From Xylophilus sp. Leaf220 (lineage in GTDB: Bacteria > Pseudomonadota > Gammaproteobacteria > Burkholderiales > Burkholderiaceae_C), in the NCBI RefSeq assembly GCF_001421705.1, contig NZ_LMKO01000001.1, forward strand, positions 548,170-612,169: DNA of 64,000 bases, read 5' to 3'. Below are positions 54,225 through 64,000 of this stretch, piece after piece (position 1 is the stretch's first letter; each line of letters opens with the position of its first letter). The notes beneath the pieces are model-generated. The model worked only from the letters and a program-made list of their open reading frames with translations. It was not told the DNA's origin and did no database searches. Both the position numbers and the translations under genes were made by a program.

Positions 54225-55079
54225 ATGCATCCTCCTTCCTACGACGCGCCGATCGGCGTATTCGACAGCGGCATCGGCGGCCTGAGCGTGCTGCGGGCGC
54301 TGCAGGGCCTGCTGCCGCAGGAAGACTTCGTCTATCTCGCCGACAGCGGCTTCGCGCCCTACGGCGAGCGGGGCGACGACCATGTGGTGGCTCGCACCCT
54401 GCACGTCGCCGAGACGCTGCGCAGCCGGCACCGCATCAAGGCGCTGGTGGTCGCCTGCAATACCGCCACCGCTGCGGCGATCCACCTGCTGCGGGCCGCG
54501 CATCCCGACCTGCACCTGGTCGGGGTCGAGCCGGCGGTGAAGCCCGCCCTGGCCGTGACCCGCACCGGCGGCATCGCGGTGCTGGGCACCCGCGGCACTG
54601 TCACCAGCGCCAAGTTCAGGGCGTTGATGGCGCCGCTGCAGCACCAGGCGCGTTTCAGCGTGCAGCCTTGCGACGGGCTGGCGACCGCCATCGAAGACGA
54701 ACTGCGGCAGCCGGGCAGTGCGGAATCAAACGCTATCAATACAATAGCACTGTGCCGGCGCTACACGTCGGCTGCGGGCACTTTCGGCACGCAAGAAGGC
54801 GAGATCGATACGCTGGTGCTGGGCTGCACCCACTACGTCTTCGCCGCACCTACGCTGCGCGAGCTGGTCGGCCCGCAGGTCCGCTTGATCGACACCGGCG
54901 AGCCGGTCGCCCGCCAGACGCAGCGCCTGCTGGCACAGCACGGGCTGCTGAAGCCGGACACGGGCGCGGCCGGCCGGCTGGAGCTGGTCAGTACCGGCGA
55001 TCTCGGGCTGCTACAGGCGGCCACCGGCCGCTGGCTGGGGATCGGCGCCAGCGTGGGCGCCACTGCTACCGCTGCCTGA
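54225..55079 (+). CDS. murI: Glutamate racemase
   Basis: Makes D-glutamate for peptidoglycan. The protein has 284 aa. Both catalytic Cys are present (VVACNTATAAAI and LVLGCTHYVF) together with the N-terminal FDSGIGGLSVLRAL. Between them, around residues 168-185, a stretch SNAINTIALCRRYTSAAG is encoded by a copy of the 41-bp dispersed element, inserted in frame in a surface region. The 3' 69 bp overlap the convergent metallopeptidase gene. Confidence 0.93.
   Translation: MHPPSYDAPIGVFDSGIGGLSVLRALQGLLPQEDFVYLADSGFAPYGERGDDHVVARTLHVAETLRSRHRIKALVVACNTATAAAIHLLRAAHPDLHLVGVEPAVKPALAVTRTGGIAVLGTRGTVTSAKFRALMAPLQHQARFSVQPCDGLATAIEDELRQPGSAESNAINTIALCRRYTSAAGTFGTQEGEIDTLVLGCTHYVFAAPTLRELVGPQVRLIDTGEPVARQTQRLLAQHGLLKPDTGAAGRLELVSTGDLGLLQAATGRWLGIGASVGATATAA
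54732..54772 (+). repeat. 41-bp dispersed palindromic element, copy 7 (inside murI)
   Basis: GCTATCAATACAATAGC (54732-54748), spacer ACTGT, GCCGGC, 7 bp, GTCGGC. Fully within murI and in frame; one base differs from the standard second block. Confidence 0.85.
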
Positions 55080-55574
55080 CCACAGCCGCTCGCCGGTGGC
55101 TTCGAGGTGCGTCAGGTAGAGGCGCAGGTCCAGTTCCAGCTGGTGGTAGCGCGGCTCCATGCTTTCGCACAGCTGGTAGAAGGCCCGGTCGTGGTCGCGT
55201 TCCTTCAGGTGGGCCAGTTCGTGCACCACGATCATCTGCAGGAAATCGTGCGGCACGTCCTTGAACACCGAGGCGATGCGGATCTCGCGGCTGGCCTTGA
55301 GCCTGGCGCCCTGCTTGCGCGAGATGGCGGTGTGCAGGCCCAGGGCATGCTGCACCACCTGCAGCTTGCTGTCGTAGAGCACCTTGTCGATCGGCGGCGC
55401 GCGGCGCAGGTGCTCGGTCTTCAGCTCGGTGACGAAAGCGTGCAGCGCCCGGTCGGTGCGCATGCCGTGCGGTGCGGGGTAGCGCGCGAGCAGCAGGCGC
55501 CCCAGGCCCTGCCGCGCATGGATCGCCTGCATCTGGGCCCGCACCGCCTCCGAATAGCCGGTCAGGTACCGCAT
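55011..55574 (-). CDS. YgjP-type zinc metallopeptidase (DUF45/M48-like)
   Basis: The protein has 187 aa. The zinc motif VVHELAHLKERDHDRAF (HELAH plus the third His) lies near residues 121-137, followed by CESMEPRYHQLELDLRLYL. Family members are predicted cytosolic peptidases of unknown target. The ATG at 55574 begins the conserved part. The last ~25 residues are low-complexity Gly/Ala and overlap the murI 3' end by 69 bp. Confidence 0.82.
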   Translation of the reverse strand: MRYLTGYSEAVRAQMQAIHARQGLGRLLLARYPAPHGMRTDRALHAFVTELKTEHLRRAPPIDKVLYDSKLQVVQHALGLHTAISRKQGARLKASREIRIASVFKDVPHDFLQMIVVHELAHLKERDHDRAFYQLCESMEPRYHQLELDLRLYLTHLEATGERLWSGSGSSGAHAGADPQPAAGGRL

Positions 55575-55587
55575 GAGGGGACGCGAC

Positions 55588-56229
55588 TCAATGCAGGTGG
55601 CGCGGCCGGCGACCGCCGCCATGGCCGCCGGGCCCACCCGATCCGCCGGCACCGCCGGTGCCACGCGGCGGCTTGCCCAGTTCCAGCGAATTGACCAATG
55701 CGTCGAATCGCTCGCCGAAGAGCTTGTCGATCTCGGCCACCACGCCGCCGAGCTCGGCGCCGTCGAAATGGCGCTCCATCATGTTGATCACGTCCTGCAC
55801 CAGCAGGTCGCGCTGCACCTGCATGATGGCCGCGGGCGTCGGGCCGACGAAGAGCATCACGAAATCGTCGCGCGCCTCGGCATCGGCAGATTCCTCTTCC
55901 TCGTCGAAATCGGTGTCGTAGAAGGTGACCTCGATCGAGGCGCCCTGCTCCGCCAGTTCGTTGATGCTCATGCACATCTCGTCGAGGTTGTGGCGAAAAT
56001 CCTCGTCGCCGTTCACCGTCCAGCAGATCTGCAGCAGATGGTCCTTGGGCTTGAACTCGATACCCGGCTCGTCCTCGTAGGAACTGGCCGCGCCATCGGC
56101 CAGCGACTTGGCGCCGGCGTACTTCCACAGCGGCCGGAGCGCCTCCTGCAGTTGCTCGAACGTCACGTCGGCACGCAGCACCACGTCGCCGTGGACGTGG
56201 ATTTCAAACGGGGTGTTGTAGTTGGACAT
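55588..56229 (-). CDS. Conserved acidic protein of unknown function
   Basis: The protein has 213 aa and is not recognised with certainty; it may belong to a Burkholderiales DUF family. It is acidic, without signal or membrane segments: NYNTPFEIHVHGDVVLRADV, then KYAGAKSLADGAAS, a Glu/Asp cluster (DTDFDEEEESADAEARDDF), and FVGPTPAAIMQVQRDLLVQDVINMMERHFD. The tail is a Gly-rich stretch ending in His. The ATG at 56229 starts the non-random sequence. It is 13 nt ahead of the metallopeptidase gene and probably cotranscribed. Confidence 0.75.
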   Translation of the reverse strand: MSNYNTPFEIHVHGDVVLRADVTFEQLQEALRPLWKYAGAKSLADGAASSYEDEPGIEFKPKDHLLQICWTVNGDEDFRHNLDEMCMSINELAEQGASIEVTFYDTDFDEEEESADAEARDDFVMLFVGPTPAAIMQVQRDLLVQDVINMMERHFDGAELGGVVAEIDKLFGERFDALVNSLELGKPPRGTGGAGGSGGPGGHGGGRRPRHLH

Positions 56230-56582
56230 TCGTACATCTCTCGGGCAACGGACCGATGAAGGCCGGCCGGCAAGAGCCTTCACAGCATGGAACAGATAGG
56301 AAACAGGGCAGGCGAAATGGACGTTATAACCCACCGCAGCCGGGGCATTTTCTCATGTCGAGGCATGGTGTAGCAGTGGGGCCGACGGGCCGTCGAAAGG
56401 CGGTGGCTTCCGGAGGCATAAGTCGCGCCGCAGACATCCTCGCTCGGGCGACCCATCGGCCGACACGCCGGTCGGCCCGACCGCGCGCCGACGGTTGGTG
56501 CACAGCGATGGCCGACACGCTTTCATGGCGAAAACGCTCGCAACCAGCCATGCGAAGGCGCTGGCGCAAGCGACGAAACCAA
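56230..56582. other. Intergenic region between the acidic protein gene and tRNA-Leu
   Basis: This 353-bp stretch holds the trailer of tRNA-Leu(UAA) and presumably the promoter of the acidic-protein gene (a TTATAAC patch near 56322-56328 on the minus strand). I see no convincing coding frame, repeat or terminator in it. Confidence 0.4.
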
Positions 56583-56918
56583 TGGTGCCCGAGGCCGGAA
56601 TCGAACCGGCACGACTGCGAAGTCGAGGGATTTTCGTACCACTTCGACTTTCGCCGCCCGCAGCGGCATGCGCTGCGGTTCGTGGTCTGGAGCACGCCTT
56701 CACCCTAGCCCTGCGGCCGTAGGTGCCCGCCGTCTGCTCTCTACACCTTCCGCAGGCCCGGAAGGCTGGCGGCTTGGCTCGGCGTTGGCTCGGACGCGAA
56801 GCAGTTGCTGCGCATCCAGGGCGTTCGCCGAATTTGACGGGTGTCACCTCCCGGGTTTCCCCGGAAGGGCTCAAATTGCTTTCAAGTCCCTTGTGTCTAC
56901 CGATTTCACCACTCGGGC
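56583..56918 (-). tRNA. tRNA-Leu(UAA), split by a group I intron
   Basis: The two exons are 56884-56918 (35 nt) and 56583-56634 (52 nt). Joined they form an 87-nt tRNA: acceptor GCCCGAG pairs with CTCGGGC before ACCA, D-arm GTGAAATCGGTAGAC, anticodon stem AGGGA/TCCCT, loop CTTAAAA with anticodon UAA, variable arm CGACTTCGCAGTCG, and T-arm with GTTCGATTCC. The 3' CCA is encoded. The intron lies between anticodon bases U34 and A35, the same site used in cyanobacterial tRNA-Leu(UAA). Gene order Gly-Cys-Leu equals E. coli glyW-cysT-leuZ. Confidence 0.93.
56635..56883 (-). ncRNA. Group I self-splicing intron (Azoarcus tRNA-intron type), 249 nt
   Basis: The upstream exon ends in U and the intron ends in G, as group I splicing requires. 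On the minus strand it shows a P2 hairpin with GAAA loop (56847-56868), GTCAAATTCGGCGAA (56824-56838), AACGCCGAGCCAAGCC (56771-56786), GAAGGTGTAGAGAGCAGACG (56731-56750), GGTGAAGGCGTGCTCC (~56688-56703) and GGCGAAAGTCGAAGTGGTAC at the 3' end. These closely follow the Azoarcus tRNA-Ile intron. P7 (GAGCA with TGCTC) differs from the Azoarcus pair (GACUA with UAGUC, recalled from memory) at both sides, keeping pairing. There is no room for a homing endonuclease gene. Confidence 0.92.
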
Positions 56919-56965
56919 ATCGAGCGGGGCCAGTACGCACCGAAGCGCATCGCAGGCCGACCAAC

Positions 56966-56989
56966 AAAAAACGGACCTCGCGGTCCGTT
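56966..56989 (-). terminator. Rho-independent terminator after tRNA-Cys
   Basis: On the minus strand AACGGACC, loop GCGA, GGTCCGTT is followed by a T-run. It lies between tRNA-Cys and tRNA-Leu(UAA). Confidence 0.8.
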
Positions 56990-57017
56990 CATCTTCTCAC
57001 CGACGTCTGCACAATCT

Positions 57018-57091
57018 TGGAGGCGCGACCCGGAGTCGAACCGGGCTACACGGATTTGCAATCCGTTGCATAACCGCTTTGCTATCGCGCC
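57018..57091 (-). tRNA. tRNA-Cys(GCA)
   Basis: 74 nt including CCA. GGCGCGA pairs with TCGCGCC; the anticodon loop is TTGCAAA with GCA; T-loop GTTCGACTC. The middle gene of the Gly-Cys-Leu cluster. Confidence 0.96.
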
Positions 57092-57105
57092 ATGATCACC
57101 GACAA

Positions 57106-57131
57106 AAAAGGGAAGCCTAAGCTTCCCTTTT
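57106..57131. terminator. Bidirectional terminator-like hairpin between tRNA-Gly and tRNA-Cys
   Basis: AAAAGGGAAGC (57106-57116), loop CTAA, GCTTCCCTTTT (57121-57131). A perfect 11-bp stem with T-runs on either strand. Confidence 0.8.
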
Positions 57132-57136
57132 GAATG

Positions 57137-57212
57137 TGGAGCGGGAAAAGAGTCTCGAACTCTCGACCTCAACCTTGGCAAGGTTGCGCTCTACCAACTG
57201 AGCTATTCCCGC
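57137..57212 (-). tRNA. tRNA-Gly(GCC)
   Basis: 76 nt including CCA. GCGGGAA pairs with TTCCCGC; D-arm AGCTCAGTTGGTAGAGC; anticodon loop TTGCCAA; T-loop GTTCGAGAC. A TACAAT box on the minus strand (57256-57261) 44 nt upstream probably belongs to its promoter. Confidence 0.96.
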
Positions 57213-57280
57213 ATTTGCAACAAACTCATTTGCGTCGTTTGCTGCGATGAATGAAATTGTAGCGCACTTTTAGGCACTTT

Positions 57281-57315
57281 TGACGACAGGCTCAAAAAAC
57301 CTGAAAAAACTGTCG

Positions 57316-57318
<3 letters not shown>
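57281..57318. repeat. Inverted repeat overlapping the lon stop codon
   Basis: TGACGACAG (57281-57289) and CTGTCGTCA (57310-57318) are perfect 9-bp arms around a 20-nt A-rich loop. The right arm contains the lon stop. On the lon strand two T-runs lie in the loop, so it may serve as a transcript end or a 3' stabiliser. Confidence 0.55.
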
Positions 57319-59736
<2,418 letters not shown>

Positions 59737-59872
59737 GAGAATCCTTAGGTAGATGCCTTGTCCACATGGGATGCGAACGGCGCTTTGCAAGCATCGCCGA
59801 TCCGCCCGGACAGGCTGAAACAGGATGATCAATCCGTCGCCACGCCCGGGTGGGCGCGGCTCGGCACGAGGC

Positions 59873-61141
<1,269 letters not shown>

Positions 61142-61189
61142 TGAACGCTATGCCTAGAGACTGGATGAATTGCATGATAACGAAATGGC

Positions 61190-61222
61190 AAACGGCACTT
61201 TCCGCAGGGGAAAGCGCCGTTT
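61190..61222. other. Stem-loop between clpP and clpX
   Basis: AAACGGC pairs with GCCGTTT and, after one mismatch, CTTTCC with GGAAAG. No T-run follows on the minus strand. Perhaps an RNA-processing or stability element separating clpP and clpX messages. Confidence 0.55.
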
Positions 61223-61239
61223 CCACGACGGACGGGGTC

Positions 61240-61848
61240 TCAGCCGCGCTTGGAGATCACCTGGTCGACGATGCCGTAATCCTTCGATTCGTCGGCGGTC
61301 AGGAAGTAGTCGCGCTCGGTGTCGCGTGCGACCTTCTCGAGCGGCTGGCCGGTACGCTCCGCGAGGATGCGGTTCATCTGCTCGCGCGTCTTCAGGATGT
61401 CGCGGGCGTGGATCTCGATGTCCGTCGCCTGGCCGCGCGCGCCGCCGAGCACCTGGTGGATCATGACCTTGGAGTTGGGCAGGCAGAAGCGCTTGCCCTT
61501 CTCGCCGGCCGCCAGCAGGAACGCGCCCATGCTGGCCGCGAAGCCGATGCACAGCGTCGAGACCGCAGGCTTGATGAACTGCATCGTGTCGTAGATCGCC
61601 ATGCCGGCGCTGACGCTGCCGCCGGGCGAATTGATGTAGAACGAGATGTCCTTGTCGGGGTTTTCGCTCTCGAGGAACAGCAACTGCGCCACCACCAGGT
61701 TGGCGGTCTGGTCGTTGACCTCGCCCACCAAGAAGATCACGCGCTCCTTCAGCAGCCGCGAATAGATGTCGTACGACCGCTCGCCGCGGCCCGACTGCTC
61801 GACCACCATCGGCACCATGCCGAGACCTTGGGTTTCTAGTGCACTCAT
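61240..61848 (-). CDS. clpP: ClpP protease subunit
   Basis: The protein has 202 aa. The catalytic triad is visible: Ser in [11 protein letters not shown], His in [10 protein letters not shown] and Asp in [13 protein letters not shown]-terminal [22 protein letters not shown] is the usual propeptide junction. The ATG at 61848 is preceded by GGAGAAATC. Forms the proteolytic chamber with ClpX. Confidence 0.97.
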   Translation of the reverse strand: MSALETQGLGMVPMVVEQSGRGERSYDIYSRLLKERVIFLVGEVNDQTANLVVAQLLFLESENPDKDISFYINSPGGSVSAGMAIYDTMQFIKPAVSTLCIGFAASMGAFLLAAGEKGKRFCLPNSKVMIHQVLGGARGQATDIEIHARDILKTREQMNRILAERTGQPLEKVARDTERDYFLTADESKDYGIVDQVISKRG

Positions 61849-61885
61849 GATTTCTCCTGGGAAAGAACTACTGTAGCGAAAACGA

Positions 61886-61919
61886 CATGGGGCCTGTGCC
61901 GCAAAGCACAAGCCCCATG
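61886..61919 (-). terminator. Hairpin behind tig, possible partial terminator
   Basis: On the minus strand CATGGGGC..TGTGC pairs with GCACA..GCCCCATG and is followed by TCGTTTTCG. The short T-run suggests partial termination between tig and clpP. Confidence 0.55.
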
Positions 61920-61953
61920 GTCATGGAGGGCCGGGCGACGGGCGCCGGCGTGC

Positions 61954-63267
61954 TCAGCCCTGCTGGCCCATCAGTTCGTCGAAGGACACGGCCTTCTCGG
62001 TGACCTTGGCCTTGGACAGCACGAAGTCGGTGACGTTGTTCTCTATCACGACGGCTTCGACTTCGGCCAGGCGCTGGCGGTCGCTCTGGTACCAGCGGAC
62101 CACGTCGGCCGGCTTCTCGTAGCTGGCGGCCAGTTCGTCGATGTGGGCCTTCATCTGCTCGGGCTTGGCCTGGAGCGCATTGGCACGAACCAGTTCGGCC
62201 ACCACCAGGCCCAGGCGGACGCGGCGCTCTGCCTGCGGACGGAACACGTCGTCGGGGATCGGCGCCTTGTCGGCGTCCTTGATGCCGCGCTGCTTCAGGT
62301 CGGCGCGGGCGCTTTCGATCATGCGCTCGACCTCGGCCTGCACGCTCGCCTTGGGCAGGTCGAGTTCGGCCTTCGAGATCAGCGCGTCCATGACGGCCTG
62401 CTTGTTGCGCGACAGGACGCGGAACTTGACTTCGCGCTCCAGGTTCTTCTTGATGTCGGCGCGCAGGCCGTCGACCGTGCCGTCGGCGATGCCGAGCGAC
62501 TTGGCCAGCAGTTCGTTGACTTCTGGCAGGTTGGCCTGTTCGATCTTCTTGACGGTGACCATGAAGTCGGCCTGCTTGCCGGCCACGTCCTTGCCGTGGT
62601 AGTCCTCGGGGAAGGCCAGCGGGAAGGTCTTGCTTTCGCCGGCCTTCATGCCGCGCACGGCTTCTTCGAATTCCTTGAGCATCTGGCCTTCGCCGACCAG
62701 GAACTGGAACGCCTCGGCCTTGCCGCCCTGGAACACTTCGCCGTCGATCTTGCCTTCGAAGTCGACCGTGACACGGTCGCCGTCTTCGGCGCCCGAATCC
62801 TGGGCGCGCTGGGCGAAGGTCCGGCGCTGCTTGCGCAGGATGTCGAGGGTGCGGTTGATCGCGGTCTCGTCGACTTCGGCGTTCAGCTTCTCGACGTCGG
62901 CATCCGACAGGTCGGCGATCTTGACTTCGGGGAACACCTCGAAGACGGCGTCGAAGGCCAGCTCGCCCTCGGGCGCGCCGTCCTTTTCGGTGATGGTCGG
63001 CTGGCCGGCCACGCGCAACTGCGCTTCGTTGGCGGCGACCGAGAAGGCCTCGCCGACCTTGTCGTTCATGACTTCGTACTGGACCGAGTAGCCGTAGCGC
63101 TGGGCCACGACGTTCATCGGCACCTTGCCGGGACGGAAGCCGTCCATCTTGACGGTGCGGGCGAGGCGCTTCAGGCGCGCGTCGACTTCCGACTGGATCG
63201 TGGTGACAGGCAGCGTCAGCGTGATCTTGCGCTCCAGCTTGTCGAGGGTTTCCACATTGACGGCCAT
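61954..63267 (-). CDS. tig: Trigger factor
   Basis: Ribosome-bound chaperone. The protein has 437 aa. Ribosome-binding signature [17 protein letters not shown] near residue 45, an FKBP-type prolyl isomerase domain (~160-245, [20 protein letters not shown]) and a long helical C-terminal arm domain. First of the tig-clpP-clpX-lon series, 60 nt behind tRNA-Leu(UAG). Confidence 0.97.
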   Translation of the reverse strand: MAVNVETLDKLERKITLTLPVTTIQSEVDARLKRLARTVKMDGFRPGKVPMNVVAQRYGYSVQYEVMNDKVGEAFSVAANEAQLRVAGQPTITEKDGAPEGELAFDAVFEVFPEVKIADLSDADVEKLNAEVDETAINRTLDILRKQRRTFAQRAQDSGAEDGDRVTVDFEGKIDGEVFQGGKAEAFQFLVGEGQMLKEFEEAVRGMKAGESKTFPLAFPEDYHGKDVAGKQADFMVTVKKIEQANLPEVNELLAKSLGIADGTVDGLRADIKKNLEREVKFRVLSRNKQAVMDALISKAELDLPKASVQAEVERMIESARADLKQRGIKDADKAPIPDDVFRPQAERRVRLGLVVAELVRANALQAKPEQMKAHIDELAASYEKPADVVRWYQSDRQRLAEVEAVVIENNVTDFVLSKAKVTEKAVSFDELMGQQG

Positions 63268-63327
63268 GTTCTGCTCCTATGAGATCGGTCGGCGGCGGTC
63301 AGAGATCTGCCTGCCGTGATACTTGCG

Positions 63328-63414
63328 TGGTGCGCGGGGGGGGACTCGAACCCCCACAGTGTTGCCACCGTCAGGACCTAAACCTGGTGCGTCTACCAAT
63401 TTCGCCACCCGCGC
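63328..63414 (-). tRNA. tRNA-Leu(UAG)
   Basis: 87 nt including CCA. GCGCGGG pairs with CCCGCGC; the anticodon stem CCAGG/CCTGA-type loop TTTAGGT reads UAG; a long class II variable arm (CGGTGGCAACACTG) is present. It has no intron, unlike the UAA gene. Confidence 0.95.
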
Positions 63415-63422
63415 AAACTAAG

Positions 63423-63460
63423 AAAAAGCCCCACGTGTCCCGGTCAAGCGACACGTGTGC
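63423..63460 (-). terminator. Terminator behind the RND gene
   Basis: On the minus strand CACGTGTC, a 10-nt loop, GACACGTG, GGGC and then TTTTTC. It separates the RND pump transcript from tRNA-Leu and tig. Confidence 0.75.
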
Positions 63461-63521
63461 GAATTGGTCAACCCAAGATTTTAGCGTGCCGGAAGACCGA
63501 TTCCTCCGGCGCCGCGATTCT

Positions 63522-64000
63522 TCATGCGCGGGCGGGCGGTTCGCGCTTCACCCGGAACCATGCGGCGTACATCGCCGGCAGGGCCAGCAGGGTGAGCACG
63601 GTGGCCACCACCAGGCCGCCCATGATGGCGACCGCCATCGGCCCCCAGAACACGCTGCGCGACAGCGGGATCATCGCCAGCACCGCGGCCGCGGCGGTCA
63701 GCACGATCGGCCGCAGCCGCCGCACCGCCGATTCGACGATCGCGTCCCAGGCCGGCACGCCGCGGGCCCGCTCCTGCTCGATCTGGTCGATCAGGATCAC
63801 CGAGTTGCGCTGGATCATGCCCATCAGCGCGATCACGCCCAGCAGCGCCACGAAGCCGAAAGGACGCCCCAGCAGGATCAGCGCCGCGGCCACACCCGCG
63901 ATGCCCAGCGGCCCGGTGATGAACACCAGCAGCGCGCGGCTGAAGCTGTGCAGCTGCAGCATGAGCAGGGTGAAGACGGCGAACAGCATGATCGGCACGC
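63522..64000 (-). CDS. RND-family efflux transporter, C-terminal part (cut by window)
   Basis: About 159 codons of the 3' end are present; a full RND pump is near 1000-1050 aa. The segment shows the last helices: LLMLQLHSFSRALLVFITGPLGIAG, LLGVIALMGMIQRNSVILIDQIEQ, RLRPIVLTAAAAVLAMIPL and WGPMAVAIMGGLVVATVLTLLALPAMYAAWF. This pattern is typical of AcrB/MdtC-type proton-driven exporters of the inner membrane. The substrate cannot be told from this end. Confidence 0.88.
   Translation of the reverse strand, partial: VPIMLFAVFTLLMLQLHSFSRALLVFITGPLGIAGVAAALILLGRPFGFVALLGVIALMGMIQRNSVILIDQIEQERARGVPAWDAIVESAVRRLRPIVLTAAAAVLAMIPLSRSVFWGPMAVAIMGGLVVATVLTLLALPAMYAAWFRVKREPPARA

Noticed and set aside
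4400-54772. CRISPR-like nature of the repeated 41-bp elements
   Set aside because: Copies are kilobases apart, not tandem, in both orientations and partly inside genes, with no cas genes.
56583-56634. A tRNA-Leu 3' half standing alone, as left by a genomic island at an attachment site
   Set aside because: The matching 5' half lies 249 nt upstream in the right orientation and the sequence between carries the conserved blocks of a group I intron, so it is a split gene and not an attachment scar.
61190-61222. A rho-independent terminator between clpP and clpX
   Set aside because: The stem is good but no T-run follows on the transcribed strand, so it was recorded only as a stem-loop.

Overview
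This window looks like chromosomal DNA from a high-GC betaproteobacterium, most likely a member of the Comamonadaceae (Burkholderiales). The clues are a Bug-type solute-binding protein beside acyl-CoA genes, a small Trp-rich protein, a zapB-like/zapA/6S RNA cluster, paired class I and class II fumarases, and a Gly-Cys-Leu tRNA cluster followed upstream by tig-clpP-clpX-lon. I cannot fix the genus from sequence alone. No insertion sequence, prophage or CRISPR array was seen. A 41-bp dispersed palindromic element occurs seven times.

Positions 1-21900 (minus strand) are one large cobalamin locus. A cobalamin riboswitch precedes btuB, then cbiA, cobU, btuF, btuC, btuD, an ExbB-like gene, an ExbD-like gene, a very large cobN-like gene and cobO. 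A TonB receptor/PepSY iron-type module follows, then cbiB, cobC (threonine-phosphate decarboxylase), a NYN-domain protein, cobQ and cobT (cut by the window edge). No corrin-ring-building genes are present, so the set fits corrinoid uptake, amidation, adenosylation and lower-ligand assembly rather than de novo synthesis. The CobN homologue carries a signal peptide and a C-terminal membrane anchor and overlaps ExbB/ExbD-like motor genes. This suggests an energised corrinoid- or metal-handling machine on the periplasmic side.

Positions 22000-35650 hold cell-division accessory genes and 6S RNA, a TauE/SafE permease, a PAS-GGDEF-EAL gene coupled to an HD-GYP gene, lgt, a LysR regulator divergent from ilvD, a small Trp-rich protein, a cytochrome c, a LapA-like protein, acs and a UPF0114 membrane protein. 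Positions 35690-44580 are an acyl-CoA degradation operon (Bug protein, CoA-transferase, PaaG-like hydratase/isomerase, two acyl-CoA dehydrogenases, a FadB-like bifunctional enzyme) with a divergent LysR gene whose start lies just behind a perfect inverted repeat.

Positions 44700-50110 hold an iron-signalling set: a TonB receptor with an N-terminal signalling (STN) domain, and a single protein that fuses an ECF sigma factor to a FecR-type membrane/periplasmic part, lying directly behind fumC. A MHYT-GGDEF-EAL protein, class I fumarase, murI, a YgjP-type metallopeptidase and an unrecognised conserved protein follow.

Positions 56583-57212 hold tRNA-Leu(UAA), tRNA-Cys and tRNA-Gly. The Leu gene is split in its anticodon loop by a 249-nt group I intron of the Azoarcus tRNA-intron type. 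The right end carries lon, clpX, clpP, tig, tRNA-Leu(UAG) and the C-terminal end of an RND efflux pump gene.
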